Assembly (NCBI GenBank): GCA_000750105.3
Contig: JPHH03000054.1
Span: 62,001 to 126,000 of the forward strand
Length of the DNA: 64,000 nt
Reading direction: 5' to 3'
From: Tolypocladium sp. Sup5 PDA-1
Taxonomy: Eukaryota; Ascomycota; Sordariomycetes; Hypocreales; Ophiocordycipitaceae
Shown piece after piece: positions 34,972 to 46,520 of the stretch. Both the position numbers and the translations under genes were made by a program. Positions within the stretch are counted from its first letter, which is position 1; every line of letters starts with the position of its first letter. The notes beneath the pieces are model-generated. The model had not been told where the DNA came from, searched no databases, and was given only the letters and a program-made list of their open reading frames with translations.

Positions 34972-36148
34972 ATGGTCAACCACACGTCTGGCCCCTCTGC
35001 AGCCTCCGCCATGGCCAACGAAACCCTCTTCGACACGGCTCTCCCGCCGCTGCCGACCTTCAGCCTCGAGCCCACCGGCGACGTCTTCGCCTGGATATCC
35101 GACTTCTGGCTGTCCCTCCTCCTGCCCGTCGCCGTCTACTGGGCCATGTCCATCTTCTTCCACGTCATCGACGTCCTCGACCTCTTCCCCCAGTACCGCC
35201 TGCATACCCCCGACGAGATCCAGCGCCGCAACCATGCTTCGCGCTTTGAGGTCGCCCGCGATGTCGTCATCCAGCAGGTCATCCAGGTCGTCACCGGCGC
35301 CGCCCTGGCCATGACGGAACCCCCCGAGATGCACGGCAAGGCCGAGTACGACGTCGCCGTCTGGGCTACCCGGCTCAGGCTGGCCCAGCGTGCGCTGCCC
35401 GCCCTGCTGAGCCTGCTGGGCCTCAACGCCACGGCCATCTCAAAGAACATGTCCGCCTCGCACCCGCTGCTCGCCGGCGTGCTGGCAGGAGGCTACTACC
35501 CCTTCCTGGCCACCGCCGAGTCTGCCGCACCGGCGTTTGCGCCCTGGGAGTTGACCGCCGCCAAGCTCATCTACCACGTCCTCATCCCCGGGCTGCAGTT
35601 CTTTGTCGCCGTCTTCTTCCTCGATACCTGGCAGTACTTTCTCCACCGGTTGATGCACATGAACCGCTGGCTGTACAGTAAGTTGACGCCCAACGCCGTC
35701 TCATCCTGTTGTTATACTCTGAGGGACTATTGCTAACGCTCAGGCTCCATCAGCCACCTTCCACTCGAGACACCACCGCCTCTACGTCCCTTACGCCTAC
35801 GGAGCGCTCTACAACCACCCCTTTGAGGGCTTCTTGCTGGACACGCTCGGCGCGGCCGTCGCGTTCAAGGTCACGGGCATGACGCTGCGCCAAGGCACCT
35901 GCTTCTTCACCTTCTCGACTATCAAGACCATAGACGACCACTGCGGCTACGCCTTCCCTTGGGACCCCCTCCAGCTCATCACGAGCAACAACGCGGCCTA
36001 CCACGACATCCACCACCAGACGTGGGGCATCAAGGCCAACTTCTCGCAGCCCTTCTTCACCTTCTGGGACACGCTGCTGGGGACCAAGTATAAGGGCTCC
36101 CGCACCGACCGGTTGGCCGACAAGAAGCGGGTCGAGAAGACGAAATAA
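34972..36148 (+). CDS. SUR2: Sphinganine C4-hydroxylase (SUR2 family)
   Basis: Two exons, 34972-35677 and 35754-36148; 366 residues. It is a fatty-acid-hydroxylase-superfamily membrane protein with the three di-iron histidine boxes: HRLMH (225-229), HSRHH (239-243, restored across the intron) and YHDIHH (318-323). Hydrophobic segments lie near residues 46-65, 145-180 and 200-217. Known reaction: 4-hydroxylation of sphinganine to phytosphingosine in the ER, using O2 and an electron donor. The second ATG in frame (35011, MANETLFDTALPPLP) resembles the start of related proteins, so the true start may be there, which would give 353 residues. The intron has a TGCTAAC branch site; the first AG after it gives the wrong frame, so the second at 35753 is used. 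The C-terminus is basic (DKKRVEKTK). Confidence 0.95.
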
Positions 36149-39100
36149 ACGAAGATAATAATAATGCCGTAATTGGATCCCTTTCGCTATTACCTTGTTC
36201 CCCTTGGACCCCCGTGTACAATCTCCCTTTTCCCCCTTTTTGTTGGGGCTTTTTGCCCAAGCCGCCACACATTCGCTGTCCACTTCGGTCTGTTTTTGGC
36301 AACAGGATGAGGCGGCTTGCTTGGATGACGACGACGACGACGCGGACGCCGTCAGAGGCCACATTTAATACTTTAATATCCCTTTCTTCTGTACGAGCGG
36401 CCCTGCTCATGATGGGGTAGCGGCGGGGGATCCTTGTCTCTGGAACTGCCTGCCCCCAGCCTTATGGGCCGGGTGCACGGCTTCAAATGTGTATGTATAT
36501 TCAAATGTTTGGGGGCGCAGGCTGTTTTTCCCCCTTCACAAAGTGGGACGGGAAGGCTAATGTCTGGCTGGTGTTACGCGTCACTGGGGGGGCCTTTTCT
36601 TATTTTAAACCATTGCGGGCGGCTGTGTTTGTCTCTCTGGGGGTTCTTTTATCCCATGTACATACCATATCTTATGCTCGAAAACCGGGACAGCTCGGGG
36701 AATGCTCACTTATCGGGATATATATTAATTGGCAACTATACGGGAACGCGCCATGCACACGAAGACCCCCTGCGGTGAATGAGACGTTGTTACGCAGACA
36801 ATCTGCCGCATGACCTCATTGACCGGACATATGCGCTCTCGGACAGCTGAAGCGAGGCGGCTACGGGCTGCACAAAGAGGAGCTGTGTTGCTGGATAATT
36901 GGCAAGGCACGGCACGGCATTGCGTAGAGTGCAACTGCCCAACTGCTGCGTTCATCACCAATCCCTGCCACCCGATCCGTGAATCCGTATAAATGCAGTC
37001 ATCAGAGAGTGGTGCGCGTGACTCGCCAATCTCGTCGCCCGCTGCTTGTCGGCCGCGGGAGGAAGCTCACCCCAGTCGTCATTACGGTTGTGCAGGCTGC
37101 AGAACCGGTCAGCAGGCCATCGGCCATAGCTACGCCTTGGACTTGTGCAAGCCAGAGCAAGTGGCAACGGCCTCGGTTGTCGGTACCATCTGAAAAGGGA
37201 GTCGCACGCCTGGAGCTTCACAAGGTTAATGAAAGGAGCCATGTGTCGACGGGGGCGGTGCCACGCACTGCGACATGCCGTGCGCCGCAGATGGATGCAC
37301 TCATACCTTGGAACCGGGACAACGCCACAGCCATCCTTGGGGGTCGTCTTGTGCGACGCGGCTGGCCGGACCGAGTAGAGAGAGCTGGGAGTATAGGAGA
37401 GTTGATAGTTGATTGCCGCGGGATTGGGAAGGATCTGGTATAAGCCGAGGACACGATGCTCATCCAGGTTCACTTAGACGGATTGCCACAGGCCTGGCGC
37501 CGCTTGATTGATAAAGGTAGGGAGAGTGTTTGAGGGATCGATTACGAATGCGGCGAGTATAATCAAAGCCTCCCTCGGCCCATTATCGAAACGAGAACAC
37601 ATGTAGCACGAGATGGAGCGCTGGACATTTGGGGCGTTGCACGGTGCAACCCGTGGGACGGACGCGCCCGAGCGGGAGGGTAGGACGTGCGGACCTGCCG
37701 CCGGATGCTTCCAGGATGCAGAAAGGCTGAGACCAAGGCATTGTCAACAAAACCAAGGCCGATGATGATCGAGGAGTTTGCCATTGGGCAGGGGTTCTAT
37801 AGATTCTTGGAAGAGCTGCCGAGGTCATCTGCATATGGTATCACTGTTGACGGGGACTGTGGTTCCTTGAGCGACGAGAGTCGAGGCCTGGAAAGACGTC
37901 GGGTGCGTTGTGCTTAGGGGCGCGCTCCGAATGACCCGAACTTCTGAAGTGACGAACTGATAAGACCTGAGGTCGGTACGGAGCAGCCCCGTCGTTGTTG
38001 CCGCACCTGAAGGCGAACAGGCATGTAGGCCAAGAGCTCGTCAAATTAAACCTGCGAGCGTGGCAGACCCAGTTTGCTTGCATCTCATCGCATCTCACTA
38101 CCTGAACTACCTTATCTGGTAGTTCAAGGCACAGGCCGGTCGTTGTAGCGGTACCAGAGCCTCGGACAGAGCTGGGCCGGATCGGGAAGAAGAGAGCAGG
38201 AGAGCATGGCGATGGCTGTCCCGCGGGTAGAGTTGTGTGGATGATGAGAGAAGTCTCGTCCAAAGTCTGTCTGCATGCGGATATGTCTGTTGTTCACATT
38301 TGCACGCAGGCGTGACGTGGAGGGGCCGGAACCCATTCCTTGCCCAGCTGGGCCGCAGCAATGGCTTGATTTGTGCGATGCCCTGCATGTACTTCGTACA
38401 CGGTGGACGAGAGGCAATGCAGGACCATGTGGATAATGCCGGATGGAGCAGCGCGCCAAAGTGCTGTGGCCTGTGTAGGATGGCATCAACGAGAACTAAG
38501 TGGTGAAGACGACGTCACTCGAGCAGCAGCAACTCCACGTTGGGCTCGAGAAATGGCTGGCAGAGACGGGTGGGCCAAGAGTCCCAGACGAGAGCCACGA
38601 CTGATTACCGGTATTGTTGTGCTACCAACAGCTTGGGGTGCTCGGGTTGCCAGGCTCTGTTCCGTCCCCAATGTTGAATTGAATGTCTCTGCTTGCTTTT
38701 CCGCTCTCGGAACTGCATGAATGGATGCATGATGCGCATGTACGGATACCATGGTGTCGACTGGTGGCTTTCCATGACGGTTCCAATTGGCCGCGCACGT
38801 TGCAAGTGCGTCGCTGACGACGTGGTCTGTTGTCGAACCGGCAGCTGGATAACAGTGGAAGGACTGGAACCGGTACTGGAACCTGTGCGTTGCAAGGCAC
38901 GGCAGCTGAACTTTGACTTTATTGGCATGTTCGGAGGGCCTTCTGGACGGGGAAACCTTCGTTGGCCCCCCCCCCCCCCCCCGTCATCATCTATCGACTC
39001 TCTCGCTCGGTGTCTCGGCGATCGTGGGACGAAGGCAAGGCCGGCGAAGGCGGAGCAATTGTCGGATCAAGCCGGCCCAGGGGTTCATTTCCTTCAAACG

Positions 39101-40598
39101 GTTGTTGGGCGAGCTTGGGGTCCATGCCTGATCCATGAGGGTGCTGGAGAGGGAGGAAGCGCAGTGACTGGCTGGAGGGCGGCAGTGTAATCAAAGCAGG
39201 ACCCCCCTCCACCTTGCCAATTCTGGGCCGCAGAACCACCCCAGGGAGGCAGGAGCGGACATGATTCGAACGCAGCGCTCGGTAAGTTACGGACGACGGA
39301 CTACGAGTACATACTGGAAGCTGCTCCACCTCGATTGCTGCTGCTGCGTCTCGTCAATGCAATGCTCGTCCATCATCAGTGGACAGACATGCAGCGAATT
39401 CATCCTCTTGTCCGTCCAATCTCCCGCCAAAGGGCCCCTGCGCGAGACTCGAGAGCCGGGGAACGTCCATCAGGCTAATCAGCCAACCGACGACTCCATC
39501 CATCCATCCATCCATCCACCCATCGGTCCATGATGCGCTAGACGATCGATCAAGCGCCAGCTCCAGCCTCCAGTCCAGCTCCAGTCAAGCTCCCGTACCA
39601 GTACTTGCGCCTGCTAGACTTTCCATTGGGTCCGCCTTGGCTTACACCAACGCCCACGGCGAACTGGGACTCGACGGACCAATCTGCTAAGCATTCAGCT
39701 GCCCTGCCCTGCCCAGCCCAATGCCACCATCAATCACATCACCGAGCTGAGGTGACGACGAGCCAGCCCGGCTGAGCTGGTCTGGTTTCTGTGAGAGACC
39801 CCTGGCTGGGCATTGCGTATGTGGCAGGGACGGGATAGTAATATTAAGATATCTGCATCCGTCGTTATCCTTGGGCCATTCACTGCCTGCTCTCCCCCCT
39901 CATACGCTCTGATAGCAGCCAGAGCAGCATCTCCTCCTTGTCACGACTCATACGCCATCAATTCGTTTCGTTGGACATTGGGCTTTCACCGAATCCAGCT
40001 CGGCTTTACTCGCTTCATCTAAGCGACCTGGCATCAACTGCACCCTGGCCGGCGGCAGCCAATACGTACGAGTATCGTCGACCCGTCACGTCAGCTTTCC
40101 GTCCCTCCACCCCGGGGAGCCCCAGGAAGCCCTCACTCTGCGACAACAAGCCCACAGAACCTCAAACGTCCGCAGGGACACGGCATCTCCACCGCTTCAC
40201 CCCTGCCCAGCAGCAAGAGGCGTTTCGTCTCACTCATCAATTCTCCGACATTTGTTCCATTCCCTTGGAGCACAAAGCTATTAAGCGCTGCCTCCTCGCC
40301 CTTTTTCTACTAATAGCTCGCTGGCCCATCTCGGCGCTTGCGATCACCACTGCGCCCGTCTTCCATTGGCCAATTCCATTCCCGGCAGTCTGGGCGTCGG
40401 CGCCTGTCCAGACATGCGACGGTCGTCTCGTGTTTCATTGCTTCGCCTCTGCCTATGATTGACGAGATTGGGAGCCGTCGACCCCAGTCCAGCTGCTTCG
40501 GCGCTTCGCTCAGGGTCGAGAAATAGGCACCTGGACGGAGCATCACCAACACCAAGGCGAGAGAGAGACGAGTATTTACACGCGCTGCTGCCCTCACC
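36149..40598. other. Long intergenic region, SUR2 / CBM48-like gene
   Basis: 4.4 kb without a supported gene. It holds a 17-base poly-C run (38966-38982), a CCAT tandem repeat (about 39497-39520) and GTAC motifs, for example 38389-38399. The right kilobase is probably the leader of the next gene. Open frames of 150-175 codons overlap and resemble nothing. A TTCGAA-containing sequence near 39262 was checked for a tRNA T-arm and lacks stem pairing. Confidence 0.55.
38966..38982 (+). repeat. Seventeen-base poly-C run
   Basis: Uninterrupted C17 in intergenic DNA. With C30 in ITC1 intron 2 and T21 at 60413 it is one of three long homopolymers in the window. Confidence 0.9.
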
Positions 40599-42604
40599 AT
40601 GGATCCCACCACGACTCTGATTACCTTTTTGCTGTGAGTTTACCTGCTCCTTTTTGCTCCTCTTTTGCCTTTGCTTGTTTGCTTCTTCCTCTCGTCCATT
40701 GGCTTCACTGCGTCTCGCTGGCCTTGTTTTGTTCAATTGCATTCGTCTCCCCTGCAGGCTGGCGCCCTGCCTCGCGAGCCCGAGCTCGTCTTCCTCTGCT
40801 GGTCTCAGTAGCCAAGATCCTCATTTGGCTCCACGTCCGAAGCCCCCATTCCTGGGACACGCGAGCTCTCCTTGTGCATCTTTGTCGGTATGCTATGTTT
40901 GTTCATTTGCTCATTCACAATGCAATCTGCCCCGGCCAGCCATCCCTGCAAACTGTCTCATTGCGCCCGGCACCCGGGCACAGGGCTGAGGGCATGCGAT
41001 TCATATATCCATACTAGTGCTAGTCTGCGGCTATCCCGTCCATCGTCTCATCACCTACACGAGTCGATGGGCCTGTTCCTGTTATGAGCTGACACCCAAG
41101 TTACCAGTCAAACGGATCCCTCGGTCCAGTCGGTCCAGCTCATTGGCTCTTGGGACAACTTTTCCACGTGCTACACCATGAAACACGATGTCCGGCGCGG
41201 CCGCGGCCAGTGGAGCGGATGCTATTCCTTCAAGGATATTGTTTGCGAGGATAAAGCCATCACTGGCTTCAGGAGGAGCGGCGGCCTCAAGATGGGTGCC
41301 ACCTATTATTACTATGTTGGTCCCCGGCGCCGCAACTCTCCCCTGTCTCGCTGTATTTGCTGACACCTTTTCTTTTCTTGTAGTACGAGGTGGATGGGTC
41401 GACCGAGACGTATGATCCTGCCGAGCCTTGGACGACTGCCTGTCCCTATCTCCCAGGCCAGACCGTTAACACGTTGAGCGTTCCCATCGAGCACGCTTTA
41501 CGACACCGCAGCGCGTCCCTCACCTCGATGCGCCAGGAAAGCTTCAAGACAATGGACCCTGAAGCCAAGTTCAGCACGCCGCGGCCAGCTCCCGTCTCTG
41601 TGTCGGATGCCACCATCCGTCGCCTTGGTTCCGCCTCTTCACTGCTCCACAACCGACCCGCTACCCGTTCGCTCTCGCCTGCTCCCTCGTGGAAGCGCTT
41701 CTTCACCCGCAGACTGGCCAGCCGTGATTCTGAAAGTGAATCTTTGCTGGAACAAGCCACTGTCCACTCCATGCTCTCGGTACCGTCGCCGAATCAGACC
41801 CGCTGCTCTACCCCGTCAGAAGGTAGTCGGACGAGGGACATTTCGCCAGAGTCCTTGCGTCGGTTCCTTTCTGAAGATACTCCAGCACGGCCCGACTCCA
41901 ACTCGAGCCATTCGCCGGCCTTGGCTATCCCCGAGAATATTGCTGAGGAAGTCGACGACGACGACAACTTTGCAACTTCGGCTACTTCGGAGAATCAAGT
42001 TTATGCCACATGTCTATCGCCGCCGCCCTTTCAGCGCTGTGCATCGTCAGACACGGTACCGCTTACCGCTGCCAACTCAAGCTCCCTAACCCTCGCCACA
42101 CCGCGTCCCTCTAGCCACCAAGGCTTAGGGACAGAGACAAAACAGACGCCGGAGCCCTCTGCCGCCCAGGCTCTCCCTAAGCTCGAGATCAACTCGCAGC
42201 CTCGCTGGTCCATTTCTGCCACCTCTAGCTTGCTCACGACCCCTATCTCGCCTCACCTGATGGAGGATGAGCCACCATGCTTTTACGACTCCTATGACGA
42301 AGATGAAGTATTATCCAGCAACGACAGCGACAACTTCTCGTACCAGCCGCTGCCCGGACTGTCTTGCACGGAACAGGCTTTCAAGGGCTACAGCTTACCC
42401 CGGCAGAGCAGCGAGTGCAAGGACATGGCTAACGCGAGCCCGGCCATCACGACCCTGAATTCTCCGCAGCTGCTTGCTAGGGGTGATTCCGGCATCCCCG
42501 TCAGCGGAGCAAATCTGCTAGGGGCAACCATCGACACCGGCCTGGACGACTTTGTTAGCGAGCTGGGCTGGATAGTGGACGCCATCGGCAGCGGGCGAAA
42601 CTGA
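40599..42604 (+). CDS. Uncharacterised protein with CBM48/AMPK-beta-like N-terminal domain
   Basis: Three exons: 40599-40633, 41108-41315, 41384-42604; 487 residues. The first 110 residues look like an Ig-fold (E-set) glycogen-binding module: VQSVQLIGSWDNF, GQWSGCYSFKDI, GGLKMGATYYYYYEVDGSTE, then the conserved DPAEPWTTACPYLPGQTVNTL. The remainder is Ser/Thr/Pro-rich and predicted disordered, ending in a hydrophobic motif (LDDFVSELGWIVDAIGSG) that may be a short binding helix. No catalytic domain, signal peptide or membrane helix is seen. Intron 1 is 474 nt, the longest here; it has a GAGCTGAC branch candidate, and its acceptor is the one that keeps frame. Intron 2 uses GTTGGT. I recognise the family as conserved in filamentous ascomycetes, but its function is unknown; the glycogen link is inference from fold. 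Confidence 0.78.
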
Positions 42605-43423
42605 CCATCGCCGATGCTACCGATTCTCACCTCAAAAACCTCAGCACACTCAACACCCCCTTTCTCGACACTGTACAACCAAACCTCATGCACACGACGC
42701 AACAACCGTATAGATGGAAGACGACATTCATGTGCAACATGTATATGAATCCGGCATGATACATGCCAACTTGGGCCACCTGGCCTGGTGTTTATGGTTT
42801 TTTTTATTACTAATTCTGCAAGTTCCGAATCGGCAAAAGAAAAAGGCGCGAGTCGCCAGGAAACAACTCGGAATAGGCATATAAACGTTGATACCCCCCC
42901 TTTTCTGGTGCAGGCTTGGGCCTCCGGAAATGAGACCGGAGGCAACTGGAGCACGGTGCCTAAAATGCTTTTTACTCGGAAGAACAGGAGACAGGTGGCA
43001 GTAAAAGAACGTTAAGAGGATGGGGACATGTGTTTAAACATGTGGATTGGAATTTTGCTGTGCTTGGAGGAAGCAATCTGGCTGGCGCATCGAGTGCTGG
43101 ATTTTTGCGACGAGATTCAAGGGAGACATGTGTGAATGGATGGATGATTTGAGGATGCCTGCCTTCTTCAACTTGATTCGCCGTGATCCTGTATGTGTGC
43201 CCCTGACTCCCGTACTTGTGATAATTGTACCGTGATAATACACGGTGACCATCTGGCCCTTTCCATTTATTGTCTCCCTTCTTGTTTTGAAGGAGAAGGG
43301 GTATCTACACTGCCAGTTTCCCTGTCTAGTCCTAGTCATACACAGCCTCTGCAGAGGCATGGAAATCCAAGCCAACGCGTCCCGAGAAGCCGAAACCGGC
43401 ACATGGCGCATCTCCCATAGATA
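42605..43423. other. Convergent intergenic region, CBM48-like / SWC2
   Basis: 819 bp holding two 3' UTRs. It has T-rich patches (for example near 42798). No gene or RNA recognised. Confidence 0.6.
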
Positions 43424-45798
43424 CTACTGTGCTGTCACCGCCGTTGTCTGCTGCGCTGGCTGCGCTGGCGGTGCTGGCTGGGCGGCTGTCGCCTCCACTA
43501 CGGCCTTGTCGCCGTCACCTGCCCCTGCAGCGGGAGCCGCGTCGGCCGCGGGAGGTTTCTTCTCCTGTCCAGCCGCCTTGACCCCCTCCGCTTTCTTCTC
43601 CTCGGCCTGCTTCTTTTCCTCTTCCGCCTTGGCCTTGGCCTCCTCGGCCTTCTTCTTCTCTTCCAGCCGCTTCTTCCGTTCCTCCTCCGGCTCCGGGTGG
43701 AGGAAGCGCTCCGGCACGCCCCGAGCGGCCATCGTGCCGCTGCCGACCCATGCGCCGATGAGGCGGCTCCAGTGGTAGTCGCCCTTGTGGAGGCGCTGGA
43801 TCTCGCGGTAGGCGGTGGCGTTGTAGTAGGGGAGGCCGGTCTTTGAGTCGCGGTAGCGGGCCGGGTGGTTGGTGATGACGCAGAGGGGGGCGGGAGTAGG
43901 CTCTAAGCACAAATGGTCAGCATTTTGCGAAGAGGAAGAGGAGGACAAGGGGGCCTGGTCTTACTTGACAGTTTGGTCATCTTGCGGCCGAAGAGGATCT
44001 GCGTCTGCACCGTCTTGTCGCGGATGGCATTCTCGTCAAAACTTCGGTATATGATGGCGTTGCGCGCCGTAGTCGACTTGCGTGCCGGTTCTGCGGGGGC
44101 TTCCGCGGGGGCTTGCGGTGCCTCGGATAGACTGGGACTCGCCGACTTGCTAGCTGGCGCGGCCTCGTTCAGTATAGGCTGGAGGTGAGTCTCGCGAGCG
44201 ACGGCGGGTTTCGGTTCCGGCGCCGCGGGCGTGGCTGTGGTGGCGGGCCGCTCCGGCCGTGGGCTTTGCCTTTGCATAGATGGAGGAACAGACTGCTGCG
44301 ACGTGTCCGGCGGCGCGAGAACGTTCGACTTAGGACCGTTCGTCGGTGGCGCCCCGTTGACGTTGATGCCGGGCGGCGGAGCCATCATCGGCGCGGCGAG
44401 GACGCCTGATGGCCGTGATTCTGGAGGTCGAGACATGCCTGACGGTGTTGCCAACGGGCTCGGACTCTGCGGCGGGGGAGCTGGTGCTGCGAGGCCGCTG
44501 GGCGGTGCAGGTGGAGGAGGAGATGGTAGAGGAGGCATTGCCATGAGGCGCGGGGTTTCTTCCTGCTTTGGGACGGGAGCAGGAGGTTGTGGCACGGGTT
44601 GTTGCGTTTCGTTGTTTGCGGATGTGGTCGTAGGCGGTTCCTTGGGCGCCTCTTGTTGGCCCTCGTTACTGGTGCCATTCATTGCCCTCATGGATGTCGG
44701 TTCAGCAGCCGGAGCTCCCTCCGCTGACTTGCTGTCTGGGTCGGGTTTTGGCACGGGAACAGTATCTCCAGCAGCCCTGGCCTTGTCGTCCGTCTTCTTC
44801 TCGGCCACCTCAGGCGTGGCAGTCTTGTCGCCGTCCTTGCCCTTGCCCCTGGCCCCCTTATCAGCCTTTTCCCTCTTCTTCTTGGGCTTCTCCTCAACCA
44901 TCGTCACGTGCTGTCCGAGAGCGTCCTTCCACTCCCTGACGCCGCTCCAGAAGGTAATGACGGGGCCCTTGAGCGTCCTGTTGTTGAGCGCCGCCAGCTT
45001 CGCCCTCCTCTCCTCCTCGCGCTGCTTCTCCGTCTCTTCCCACCGGTTCAAGCTCTTGCTGTTGCGCTTCTCGACGATGGCGGCCTCGGCCAGCCGCTGC
45101 TCCTGCGTCATGGGGGGCTTCTTCATAGCCTCGAGCTTGGCTGCCTTCTTCTGCATCTGCGCCAGTTGCTTCAGCCTCCTGGCTTCGCGCTCCACCATCT
45201 GCTGGTGCAGCTGTTCCTTGGAGATGCGGGTCGTCTGGCGGGACGAGGCGCGGGTCGGCAGGTCGGCAGGCGACGGCAGCCATGATGCGCGCTCAGACTT
45301 CTTCTTAGGACGCGGCGCGGGCGCGGCTGGTGTCGTCGGATCGATGCGGACCTTCTTCCTGAACTTGGCCGGGATGGCCTCCTGTGCCTTTCTCTTGCGC
45401 TGGGCGGCGCGGCGCTCCTTGGCCTGTCGCTCGAGCTCCTTTTCGCCCTCGAGGTCGTCGCCATTGGCGGCGTTATTGTTGTCGTCCTCGTCATCGGAAG
45501 ACGAGTCCATCTGCACGTCCGACGCATCGCCCTCGACGTCGGAGAAGCCCTGGTCGTCGTCGTCCTCGGCGAACAGGAGCTCCAGGTCCGAGTCGGGCTC
45601 CTCGTTGGCCAGCATCGACTTCATGCGGTTGCCGGCCGTGGACCGCCGCTGTCGCGTCGTGGCAAGCCATTCTGTGCGCTGCGCCTTGGTGTCGCTGTCG
45701 GAGCTGTCGCCGTCACCGTCGCCGTCGCTGTCGCTGTCGGTCGGCGGGTCGGACAGCCGCGACCCGTCTCTATCCGACGTCTTCGATTCCGAATCCAT
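43424..45798 (-). CDS. SWC2: SWR1 complex subunit 2 (YL1/Vps72 family)
   Basis: Two exons, 45798-43965 and 43902-43424, with a 62-nt intron; 770 residues. The N-terminal YL1 domain has an acidic H2A.Z-binding stretch (about residues 60-115), the RTEWLATTRQRRSTAGNRM motif, and basic helices to about residue 320 (LKGPVITFWSGVREW). A disordered Pro/Ala-rich insert follows. The compact YL1_C domain spans the splice and reads PLCVITNHPARYRDSKTGLPYYNATAYREIQRL. The tail is a Lys/Glu coiled coil and an Ala/Pro-rich end. Known role: binding H2A.Z-H2B for deposition by SWR1. It is about twice the animal length, as in other filamentous ascomycetes. The ATG at 45798 is the first in frame; the frame is open upstream but has no ATG. 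It converges on the CBM48-like gene. Confidence 0.94.
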
Positions 45799-46520
45799 TA
45801 GGGATGGAAGCAGCCTTGCAGAGAAAAGGCGTGACGCATCCCCGTTGCGACGTAATCTGCAGGTGCCGCATCGAAGGGTAAGTTGGGGGTGGGAGGATGC
45901 AAAGGGAGACGCGTTTTTCGAGGGGTCGAGACCCAATATATTTTCGCTGACATGACGCTGGCCACCGTGACGTTTTGCGTCCGCACCTGTTGCATCACTA
46001 CGGACTACCCACGAATGCTTACGTTACTAAACTACATAAGGTACGCACAAATTCACCCTTGTGAGGCATCTTACTCGACCAGTTTGGAAATCGAATGCTA
46101 GGACTATGAAACTTTGTTTCTGCAACGGCTCCAGCGCCTCGTGTACCGCCTTCGTTCATCTAAGGTAAGGAAAATGGCCGAATGCAGTCTCCCGCAAAGC
46201 CACCATCCATCCTACTTCCAACGCAAAATGTCTATGCCATGCAATCAATGATGCAGTCTGTCATCCAACGCCTCTCGCTGCCCAGTAGACCAGATCGTCC
46301 ATCCAGCCCAAACAAATCAAATCAAACCAAACCAAAGCTTGCTCGGCTATGTGTATGTACGCTTCAGCTATCAAAGTGTGAGCAGCCTTGTGATCAGGAA
46401 GCGTCGCCTCCAAATCCGCGACTCAAGCCATCGACGAAACACAAACGCAGCTACTTCCTGCGGGCCTAAAACATAGGCCCATAGTTTTAAAACCACGTGC
46501 TTAACAAGCCCCCGGACATA
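45799..46520. other. Intergenic region, SWC2 promoter / ATG15 3' side
   Basis: 722 bp, lower in GC than its surroundings. It contains the SWC2 promoter and the ATG15 3' UTR (both genes on the minus strand). No gene recognised. Confidence 0.6.

Noticed and set aside
34241..35314. 357-codon plus frame entering SUR2
   Set aside because: Wrong frame relative to the SUR2 histidine boxes; Pro/Ser/Arg-rich.
39255..39275. tRNA B-box-like sequence (GTTCGAATC on the minus strand)
   Set aside because: Flanking bases do not pair into a T-stem, and no A box or acceptor stem lies at the right distance.
44231..45955. 574-codon plus frame over SWC2
   Set aside because: Antisense of the acidic and proline-rich SWC2 exon, low complexity only.
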